Shown here piece by piece: positions 58,601 through 64,000 of a stretch of DNA of 64,000 bases. Made by a program: the position numbers and the translations under genes. The DNA is taken from contig NZ_JAABNO010000008.1 of the NCBI RefSeq assembly GCF_009928445.1, positions 168,027 to 232,026 on the forward strand, read 5' to 3'. A model generated the notes under the pieces. That model was given only the letters and a program-made list of their open reading frames with translations. It did not search any database and was not told the DNA's origin. Every line of letters begins with the position of its first letter. Within the stretch, counting starts at the first letter, position 1. Origin of the DNA: Clostridium sp. C8-1-8 (GTDB lineage Bacteria > Bacillota > Clostridia > Clostridiales > Clostridiaceae).

Positions 58601-58957
58601 AAGTATGCTGTTTATAGCCTTTTCCTCAGGAAGAGTATTTATGTTTAATACTAGTTCATGATTGTCTTTTTCAATAACAGCATCAATTGAGTATGCACCT
58701 TCTGCATCGATTACTCCTTTTTGCTTCCTTACTTCCTCCAAATCTCCCTTTGTAAGTCCAAGGGTAGATATAAGTTTAAAATCCATAAAGTTAGTATCAT
58801 TTAGGTATACATCTGCCGATGTTTTCATATCTGGGCTGGTAGCTCTTACACCTGCATAAAAAGCTACTCCTACTGCTATAATTACTACTATAGACAAGAA
58901 TCTTGAAAGAGTCTTTTTAATATCTCTAAATAAGTTTTTAAAAAATGTCTTCTTCAT
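55604..58957 (-). CDS. FtsX-type ABC permease with large coiled-coil extracytoplasmic insert
   Basis: 1117 residues. N-terminal membrane helix (LSIVVIIAVGVAFYAGVRAT, ~20-40), a MacB-like extracellular domain to ~260, a ~310-residue coiled coil (~265-575) built on repeats such as GEKQLKDGKAAINAGEAKL and GRKQLDEGESK, then an FtsX block (IGKAFPLIFFLVAALVSLTT onward), a second extracellular domain and a second FtsX block ending in FSVVVNLAMYKRFDKIDMIE. The repeat style recalls YhgE/Pip proteins. It follows its ATPase by 3 bases. Export of lipids or peptides, or mechanotransmission, is plausible; substrate unknown. Confidence 0.9.
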   Translation of the reverse strand: MKKTFFKNLFRDIKKTLSRFLSIVVIIAVGVAFYAGVRATSPDMKTSADVYLNDTNFMDFKLISTLGLTKGDLEEVRKQKGVIDAEGAYSIDAVIEKDNHELVLNINTLPEEKAINSILLTSGRRPSSANEAVVEENFLKEYKFKLGDKIKFASGNDTKIEDNLKNAEFEIVGTAKSPMYISGQRQLSSVGNGSVKGFVYILPEVFKSEVFTEIYVKADKEVGKNSLLENDKYKDAIASMDKNFKELGVERSKVRYAEVIKSAEDKLKEAEDKLNSSKKEAADKFADAHNKLDDGRSKLEQGKVELNKNQDLYNKKIADGEKQLKDGKAAINAGEAKLNASAADIDNGKNAIASGRKQLDEGESKIIAGKNQAASSISASIEGQLATLKASLAKDPNNVALLAQYNGLNQAYTNQVKGKDFDSIYNFLTTSGMLSQIPNSQVLTNSKAQFDSGLKEITSKRNEISAKESTLLAGEQQLIAGRKELDANKVKISQAEADLEKGKREGLTKINDAKKKLEDGEKELNDNAAKLKEEEDKANTKIKDGEAEIQKNRDKLKDIKNPEWYVLGRSQNVGYENYRQDSDRIDNIGKAFPLIFFLVAALVSLTTMTRMVQENRIEIGTFKALGYSRASIVAHYLIYSLSASLMGSIIGISFGFRLFPPLIMKAYTSLYAIPKAIAPFNFKLAIEACLVAILFTTIAAVAATLGELREVPASLLRPKPPKSGKKILLERITFFWKRLSFTRKVTARNIFRYKQRFFMTVIGISACTGLMITGYGLKDGIIGAVEKQFNEIYIYDMQTSLTQNIDNSEKQNIENKVMSNNNIKSILFTYSKNSTVNKADASKEDAYLVVPDKPSELNNYVKLSMNEKKLELKDDGVIITEKLSKLVNKKIGDTIEISVNDKVIKAKISDITEHYVQHYIYMSPKYYRSLMGEDIKYSSFYGRVKDKSQESQNKIAESFSGIDKLGATSFKSNTHLDFNKSMDSINSVVLLLIASAGVLAFVVIYNLTNININERRRELATIKLLGFYNPELAAYIYRENMILTVIGSIVGIGVGIFINSFVVSTAETNVIMFLRTIKPIYFLYSVLLTILFSVVVNLAMYKRFDKIDMIESLKNAE

Positions 58958-58960
58958 AAT

Positions 58961-59665
58961 TTACCACTCAATACTTTCTATTGGCACTGGATTACTATTT
59001 TTCTTAACACTTTCAACCTTGCCGCTTTTAACCGTTATTATCTTATCTGCTATAGGTGCAATAGCAGTGTTATGAGTAATAACTATAACAGTCATATTAT
59101 ATTTTTTAGAGGTGTCAGAAAGAAGCTTTAATATAGACTTACCAGTATTATAGTCCAAAGCTCCTGTAGGCTCGTCACAAAGGAGCAATTTTGGATTTTT
59201 AGCTAGTGCTCTTGCAATAGAAACTCTTTGTTGCTCTCCGCCTGATAACTGAGAAGGAAAATTATTAATTCTGTGTTCAAGACCTACGTTTTTAAGAACT
59301 TCTACTGGATTCATAGGCTCCTTACAAATCTCCACAGCTAATTCTACATTCTCTACCGCATTTAGATTTTGAACCAAGTTATAAAATTGAAATACAAAAC
59401 CTATATCCTCTCTTCTATACTTTGTAAGCATTTTAGTGTTATACTTGCTTATCTCATTGCCATCAACAAAAATTTGACCATCAGTAACCTGATCCATCCC
59501 ACCTAAAAGATTAAGTATAGTTGATTTTCCAGCTCCACTTGCACCGAGTACAATGACGAATTCTCCTTTTTCAATAGAGAAAGAAACATCATCTACTGCT
59601 TTAATAACAACTTCGCCCATGGTATAACTTTTTCTTACATTTTTTAACTCAATAAAATTCCCCAT
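58961..59665 (-). CDS. ABC transporter ATPase, MacB/LolD type
   Basis: 234 residues: Walker A LGASGAGKSTILNLLGGMDQ, signature LSGGEQQRVSIARALAKNP, Walker B LLLCDEPTGALD, H-loop VITHNTAIA. Partner of the downstream giant permease. SD GGAGGG. A possible TetR operator lies just upstream. Confidence 0.95.
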   Translation of the reverse strand: MGNFIELKNVRKSYTMGEVVIKAVDDVSFSIEKGEFVIVLGASGAGKSTILNLLGGMDQVTDGQIFVDGNEISKYNTKMLTKYRREDIGFVFQFYNLVQNLNAVENVELAVEICKEPMNPVEVLKNVGLEHRINNFPSQLSGGEQQRVSIARALAKNPKLLLCDEPTGALDYNTGKSILKLLSDTSKKYNMTVIVITHNTAIAPIADKIITVKSGKVESVKKNSNPVPIESIEW

Positions 59666-59679
59666 TGACTTCCCTCCAT

Positions 59680-59693
59680 GTTCATTTGTGAAC
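59680..59693. promoter_or_regulatory. Possible TetR operator before the ABC ATPase
   Basis: GTTCAtttgTGAAC, a 5-bp inverted repeat directly before the SD of the ATPase gene. It shares GTTCA with the palindrome in front of tetR. No convincing -10/-35 pair was found for this gene. Confidence 0.4.
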
Positions 59694-59846
59694 CTCTGTT
59701 CTCTTTTAATTTAAAACTTCTCTAAAATAACCTTCTTTAATGATACTATAAGAGTAACAAATTTGATCTTCTAATACATTGATATAAAGTTTCATCTTTT
59801 GTATTTTTCTGGCATCCTTACTTAAGTATACTATATAATTTTCATA

Positions 59847-60449
59847 TTAAAGTTCTACATACTCAAGTTTTGATAAAACATCTTTGAAAAATAAGTCAAT
59901 TAAATCAAATATAAGTTTTCTAACAACAAAGCTTTCACTTTTCTCTTTCAAAATAATCGCAATACTCTCTACTAAGCTATAAGAAAGCAGATAAATTATA
60001 AAGTTATCCTTCATTTTTCTATTTTGAAGCGAAAGTGCATACTCCATGACTTCTGTAACTATTCTAGTTATGAAATCTATAAACGTTGTCTTACAGTTTT
60101 CATATTTTGAGCCTTCGCTTTTATTAAGAAGAATTGATAGTTCAAGCCTGTTGTCATCAAATATCTCCATTATCTTTTCCAAAAGATCATAGAAAATATC
60201 TTCTGCCTTATCATTTAGCTCAACTTTCTTGAATTGACTTATATAGTCCATTACTTTGTGGTAAACAGAACCAATAACGCTTTCATATAACTCCTCTTTG
60301 CTTTGAAAGTATTTATATATATTTCCTACAGAAGTACCAGCACTCTTAGCTATATCTCTTACTGAAGTTGATTTATATCCCTTACAATCAAATTCTTTTA
60401 TAGCCTCTTCTATTATATTTTTTCTTATTTCATCCTTTTGATATTGCAT
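59847..60449 (-). CDS. TetR-family regulator
   Basis: 200 residues from ATG 60449 (SD GGAGG). N-terminal helix-turn-helix: RKNIIEEAIKEFDCKGYKST, SVRDIAKSAGTSVGNIYKYF and QSKEELYESVI. The C-terminal ligand domain is unassigned. Codirectional with the ABC genes 181 bases downstream and probably their repressor. Confidence 0.92.
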   Translation of the reverse strand: MQYQKDEIRKNIIEEAIKEFDCKGYKSTSVRDIAKSAGTSVGNIYKYFQSKEELYESVIGSVYHKVMDYISQFKKVELNDKAEDIFYDLLEKIMEIFDDNRLELSILLNKSEGSKYENCKTTFIDFITRIVTEVMEYALSLQNRKMKDNFIIYLLSYSLVESIAIILKEKSESFVVRKLIFDLIDLFFKDVLSKLEYVEL

Positions 60450-60461
60450 TAGAAAACCTCC

Positions 60462-60481
60462 GTTCACTTTTAAAAGTTTAC
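60462..60481. promoter_or_regulatory. Candidate TetR autoregulatory operator
   Basis: GTTCACTTTT/AAAAGTTTAC, inverted with 8 of 10 positions matching, covering the -10 box of the tetR promoter and placed just before the SD. Confidence 0.6.
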
Positions 60482-60503
60482 TCCTAAAAATTTCTAATGT
60501 CAA
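60475..60503 (-). promoter_or_regulatory. Promoter of tetR
   Basis: TTGACA (60498-60503), 17-base spacer, TAAACT (60475-60480) on the minus strand, overlapping the operator. Confidence 0.7.
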
Positions 60504-60653
60504 CCTGAGCTGGTCATACCAAACAATGATTGCTTTGTTAAATCTACGTAAAATTCATTTCATGCAGCTAAACAATATCGTATAATGTATTTGTTTAAAG
60601 GTTTTATACAACCCCTTAATAGCATATCTAATATTTTTACAAGGAGTGTTTTA

Positions 60654-61463
60654 ATGAAATATATGAGTAGTATTTTGAAGGGTGTTTTTATTGGAATAGC
60701 CACGTTAGTGCCTGGAGTTAGCGGAGGAACTATGGCAATCATCTTAGGAATATATGATGATTTAATACATGCTATAGGTTCATTTTTCACTGACTGGAAA
60801 AAGCATTCCTTATTTTTGTTTCAGGTAGGCTTAGGAGGACTTTTAGGAATAGGACTTCTAAGTAAATTATTAGAAAGCATTATAGATAGATATCCTACTA
60901 TGATGCAATATCTCTTTATTGGCATCATAATTGGTGGACTGCCAGTGTTGTATAATAAATCTAATATAAAAGCAAAAAAATCTAAGTCTGATTTTCTTTT
61001 TCTTATATTAGGTTTTGCTATGGTGCTTCTATTAGGCTCGGATCCAAACACTGTGAGTACAATGGCATCTGGTAAAGAAACTTCTAACTTACTATTTCTT
61101 TTTATAGCAGGAATAGTAATTGCAATAGCACTTATATTGCCAGGCATCAGCGCCTCCTTTATACTTTTAACTTTAGGCTTGTATGAAATTACTTTAAAAG
61201 CTATAAACACTCAAAATATAACTTTCTTACTTCCAATAGGATTAGGAATATTGGTTGGTACATTAGCCTCTACCAAGGTTATAGAAAAGTTTTTGGATAA
61301 ACACCCAAGCAAAGCCTATATGCTAATAATTGGCTTTGTATTAGGTTCTCTCATTGCAGTATTTCCTGGAATACCTTTGGGATGGGACATCCTAGCCTCA
61401 GCAATTGCATTTATTTTAGGCTTGACTGGTATATACTTTTTTAGTCTTAAAGCCTCTAATTAA
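60654..61463 (+). CDS. DUF368 family membrane protein
   Basis: 269 residues from ATG 60654 (SD AAGGAG). About eight hydrophobic segments with the repeated GxxPGxSGGT theme: IATLVPGVSGGTMAIILGIY and ALILPGISASFILLTLGLYE. DUF368 proteins (e.g. PopT) are linked to undecaprenyl-phosphate translocation, which would tie it to cell-wall synthesis. The upstream ATG at 60585 lacks an SD. Divergent from tetR. Confidence 0.9.
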   Translation: MKYMSSILKGVFIGIATLVPGVSGGTMAIILGIYDDLIHAIGSFFTDWKKHSLFLFQVGLGGLLGIGLLSKLLESIIDRYPTMMQYLFIGIIIGGLPVLYNKSNIKAKKSKSDFLFLILGFAMVLLLGSDPNTVSTMASGKETSNLLFLFIAGIVIAIALILPGISASFILLTLGLYEITLKAINTQNITFLLPIGLGILVGTLASTKVIEKFLDKHPSKAYMLIIGFVLGSLIAVFPGIPLGWDILASAIAFILGLTGIYFFSLKASN

Positions 61464-61643
61464 TGAATTCACTTTCATTGTTATTAAACAACATAAGTTC
61501 TGCCCAATAATACATTGATTAAAATACTAACTGTATCTTCAGTATAACTAAATTATATTCCACTTGATACATTAGAAAAACGAGCTACTTCCTTCTCAAA
61601 TAATTTAGATTTTTGTTGGAAGTGATGACTCTTTAAGTAAAAT

Positions 61644-61674
61644 AAAAAAGGAAGTTAGCACAACTTCCTTTTTT
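61644..61674. terminator. Bidirectional terminator between DUF368 and unknown membrane gene
   Basis: AAAAAAGGAAGTT/AACTTCCTTTTTT, 13 bp with a 5-base loop, between convergent genes. Confidence 0.9.
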
Positions 61675-61690
61675 ATTATATCTATTTAAT

Positions 61691-62437
61691 TTATTCAGAA
61701 AATATTTTCTCATATACCTTTATATCATTTTCACTTTTTCCATCTAGCAGACCATAATAATGATTCTTATCGACATTCTTCTTAATCTTTTTTTCCGTAA
61801 TTATATCATTAAGAACCTGTATTGCATCTAACCTTCCGCCTTCATTATAAATGGTACTAGCTGCATTAAAAGATTTACCATCTCTAAGATTTATATTATA
61901 CACCAAATCCGTATAACCTCTCCCTCTTGTCTTAGCTTTTATATCACAAGATACGATATCGTTATAGCTATATAGTATCTCTTTCGATTGAATGATATTA
62001 TGTCTTACTATCTTGTTTGGTGAGAGTTCATAATAATTTTTTATGGTATAAAAAAAAGCTGCAGATAAAAATACAAATATCATAAGAAAACAGACATTAT
62101 ATCTAAAAGAACCAATCTTTGTCTTTGAAGGTATCTCATTTATTGCCCCAAAGCTTATTTCGTATACTACATCTCTTTTAGAAATCCTTAGAATAACAAA
62201 GTACAAAACCAAGGTTAGTATAGCTATTGCAGGAATAACTGAATATATAGCAGTGTTTAAAAAGGTATTAGCAATTAGGAAGCTTTGGGCTTGTCTATTG
62301 CTCACAACCAGCTTATCCACCATTAACTCTATACCAAATAAATATAGTAAACATACTAATATCACTAATATTCCAGTGCCAATTCTTTTTATAAGTTGTC
62401 CCATATTTTCTACATCATTAAAAAAGCCACTACCCAC
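61691..62437 (-). CDS. Membrane protein of unknown function with PH-like C-terminal part
   Basis: 248 residues; GTG start with SD GGGGG. Three hydrophobic segments (about 17-37, 60-82, 108-128). The last ~100 residues (NIIQSKEILYSYNDIVSCDI then NINLRDGKSFNA) look like a small beta-rich domain of the bacterial PH type. No family assigned. Confidence 0.75.
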   Translation of the reverse strand: MGSGFFNDVENMGQLIKRIGTGILVILVCLLYLFGIELMVDKLVVSNRQAQSFLIANTFLNTAIYSVIPAIAILTLVLYFVILRISKRDVVYEISFGAINEIPSKTKIGSFRYNVCFLMIFVFLSAAFFYTIKNYYELSPNKIVRHNIIQSKEILYSYNDIVSCDIKAKTRGRGYTDLVYNINLRDGKSFNAASTIYNEGGRLDAIQVLNDIITEKKIKKNVDKNHYYGLLDGKSENDIKVYEKIFSE

Positions 62438-62581
62438 GGTTAAATCCCCCTAATAAATACCATCCTCTTTAGTTTTATAATGAATATTTATTTATAAAAT
62501 ATGCATCATGGTTATTATAAGATATATTTAATAAAAATTCCCATGAATATTGTCGAATTAAATTATTTTTTATTATTATAT

Positions 62582-62680
62582 AGATGTACCACTTCATACT
62601 TACTTGTATTCACAAAAATTCCTTTCAAAATCCAGAAGAGTTTTTATAAATAGCCTTCAGATTGAAGTGGTAGATCTTTA
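62582..62680. repeat. Dispersed ~99-base structured repeat, copy B
   Basis: Ends AGATGTACCACTTCA and TGAAGTGGTAGATCT are complementary at 14 of 15 positions. Interior matches copy A at 21310 in scattered blocks. Its right end overlaps the KdpD stop codon by three bases. Confidence 0.65.
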
Positions 62681-63814
62681 GTTAGGGATTATATGAAACT
62701 CTGCACCTTCTGTGTTTTTTATAAGGTTTGTAAGCATTTTCATTCTAAAATAATTTTTAATCTTTTTCTTAAAAGAACTGTTATTTCCTATTATTACAAA
62801 TGTTATATAATTTTCACTTATATATTTACACAAGGATTTGATGTAAGACTTACTCTCAACAACTAAAAACTTAGCTCCTAACCTTTCAGATAAAGTTTTT
62901 AGTCTAATCTCTAATTGGGATAAATTGCTATTGCTTAGATTAAATAAACTAGTTTTTCTTATATAAATAACAAATAATTCAGAATTAAATCTTTGTGCCA
63001 TCTTTTCTCCTCTAATCACTAGTTTCCTAGAGGCAGCTTCTGAATCTATTATCACCATTATTCTCTCTGCCACATGCCAATTTAAATTTATATTTTTCTG
63101 TTTCATGTAATTATATAAATCTGTATCTACTTCATCAGCTGCTGCCTTTAAGCAAATACTTCTAAGTGCATTTAGAGTATTCTTATTATAGTAGTTTTCT
63201 ATTCTACTATTATAGTACTCATTAAATACTTTTCCTTCTCTAAATCTTCTTATTAGCTCTTCTGGAGGTAAGTCAACAACTATAACCTCATCTGCTTTGT
63301 CAATAATCTCATAAGGAACTAACTCCGATACCTCTATCCTTGTAATATTAGTAGTTAAAAAACTCAAACTTTCTATATGTTGAACATTTAGAGTAGTTAT
63401 AACATTTATACCTGCACTAAGTATCTCTAGCACATCTTGGTACCTCTTTTTATTCTTTGATGTTGGTGGATTACTATGGGCTAACTCATCTATCAAAACA
63501 ACCTCAGGTTTTAACTTTATGATTCTATCTACATCAGGCTCATATAACATTTTGCCTTTGTATATAACTTCCTTTAAAGGTATCTCTTTGATTCCTTCTT
63601 TATTTTTCTCTGTGTCTGTCCTGTTGTGAGCCTCTAGATACCCTATAACAACGTTTTGACCATATTTTATCCTTCTTTTTGCCTCATTTAGCATAGAATA
63701 AGTTTTTCCAACCCCTGGAGCATATCCTAGAAATATCTTCAACTTCCCACGAGAGGAACTTTCCGCTATCTTCAAAGCTAACTCTGGACTTGTCCTTATA
63801 AACTTACTACACAT
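62678..63814 (-). CDS. KdpD N-terminal sensor fragment lacking histidine kinase
   Basis: 378 residues: the KdpD domain with Walker A IFLGYAPGVGKTYSMLNEAK (~26-45), VLIDELAHSNPP and VITTLNVQHIESL, then a UspA-like domain (~245-375) with IMVIIDSEAASRKLVIRGE. Full KdpD (~890) goes on to membrane helices and a kinase, absent here. The end is a clean stop. No kdpABC or kdpE is visible. In S. aureus the KdpD Usp region binds c-di-AMP, so this may be a stand-alone c-di-AMP/K+ sensor. Confidence 0.9.
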   Translation of the reverse strand: MCSKFIRTSPELALKIAESSSRGKLKIFLGYAPGVGKTYSMLNEAKRRIKYGQNVVIGYLEAHNRTDTEKNKEGIKEIPLKEVIYKGKMLYEPDVDRIIKLKPEVVLIDELAHSNPPTSKNKKRYQDVLEILSAGINVITTLNVQHIESLSFLTTNITRIEVSELVPYEIIDKADEVIVVDLPPEELIRRFREGKVFNEYYNSRIENYYNKNTLNALRSICLKAAADEVDTDLYNYMKQKNINLNWHVAERIMVIIDSEAASRKLVIRGEKMAQRFNSELFVIYIRKTSLFNLSNSNLSQLEIRLKTLSERLGAKFLVVESKSYIKSLCKYISENYITFVIIGNNSSFKKKIKNYFRMKMLTNLIKNTEGAEFHIIPN

Positions 63815-63925
63815 TCTATTACCTCTTAATTTTTAATTTTATATTTATCTATCAATATAGAAGACTCTAAGCTTTCAGCACTTTAAGACTAATAATACTT
63901 TTACTATAAATATTGGCTATGCTTA

Positions 63926-63946
63926 AGATTATTGTTGAAATTAAGT
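63926..63946. repeat. 21-base exact repeat of 44608-44628
   Basis: TAAGATTATTGTTGAAATTA plus A occurs here, 20 bases before the last gene, and at 44608-44628. TGTTGAA differs by one base from a Spo0A box (TGTCGAA). Confidence 0.5.
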
Positions 63947-63966
63947 GGTTAAGAAGGAGATGCTAT

Positions 63967-64000
63967 ATGAGCGAGCAATTAGAATTAAATGATTTTTTCA
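63967..64000 (+). CDS. 5' end of an unidentified gene, cut by window edge
   Basis: ATG preceded by AAGGAGATGCTAT; 11 codons are visible (MSEQLELNDFF). Divergent from the KdpD fragment. Too short to identify. Confidence 0.6.
   Translation, partial: MSEQLELNDFF

Noticed and set aside
60560..60790. 76-codon minus-strand frame across the DUF368 start
   Set aside because: It is antisense to the DUF368 gene and covers its SD; no SD of its own.
62678..63814. KdpD fragment as a pseudogene
   Set aside because: Frame, SD-proximal start, both domains and stop are clean; short KdpD proteins of this architecture are known, so truncation by decay is not supported.

Overview
The window is AT-rich, densely coded DNA from a spore-forming Firmicute, most likely Clostridium sensu stricto. 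The grounds are the low GC content, strong GGAGG-type Shine-Dalgarno (SD) sites, an alpha/beta small acid-soluble spore protein, SpoVM, YlbJ, a Pta-AckA pair, and cysteine-rich (zinc ribbon) L28 and L32. Most genes lie on the minus strand. I see no rRNA, tRNA, CRISPR array, phage or intact insertion sequence.

Positions 1-14.8 kb (read right to left) hold a housekeeping block: pta-ackA, yceD-rpmF, plsX, acpP, rnc, an Elp3-like radical SAM gene, a 32-codon membrane-protein gene, smc, ftsY, ylxM, ffh, rpsP, khpA, rimM and the 5' part of trmD. Positions 15-17.4 kb carry two plus-strand genes, tmcAL and ylbJ. The ylbJ start lies in a 22-bp hairpin whose loop is the SD. Positions 17.4-26.7 kb hold a DivIVA/V-ATPase-H-like gene, coaD, rsmD, recG, fakA, yloU, rpmB (plus strand), spoVM (27 codons), thiN, rpe and rsgA. 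Positions 26.8-39.6 kb form one long run: yicC, remA, gmk, rpoZ, coaBC, priA, def, fmt, a YugP-type protease, rsmB, rlmN, stp and prkC. Read together, these blocks match two regions that are separate in Bacillus subtilis (trmD...rsgA-prkC...remA and ylbH...ylbN-rpmF), joined here.

From about 40 kb the content becomes accessory: a purine permease behind a guanine-type riboswitch, asparaginase, thiol peroxidase, several small unknown genes, a spore protein, a YitT-family protein, a chemotaxis receptor and a cell-wall amidase. Next comes a cluster with an MFS exporter, a long ArsR-type regulator with clear candidate operators, an orphan PTS IIB-like protein, a MocR-type regulator and ddl. A TetR-controlled ABC transporter with a very large coiled-coil permease follows. 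The right end has a DUF368 protein, an unknown membrane protein and a KdpD fragment lacking a kinase domain; a plus-strand gene runs off the edge.

Most striking non-coding features: the ylbJ start-codon hairpin; a dispersed ~99-bp structured repeat (21.3 and 62.6 kb, with a shorter relative at 44.4 kb); operator palindromes around the MFS and TetR promoters; terminator-like hairpins set just before the SDs of spoVM and recG; and an interleaved inverted repeat upstream of ddl. I did not find a clearly new multi-gene system. The nearest candidates are the ddl/MocR/IIB/ArsR/MFS cluster and the ylbJ hairpin.
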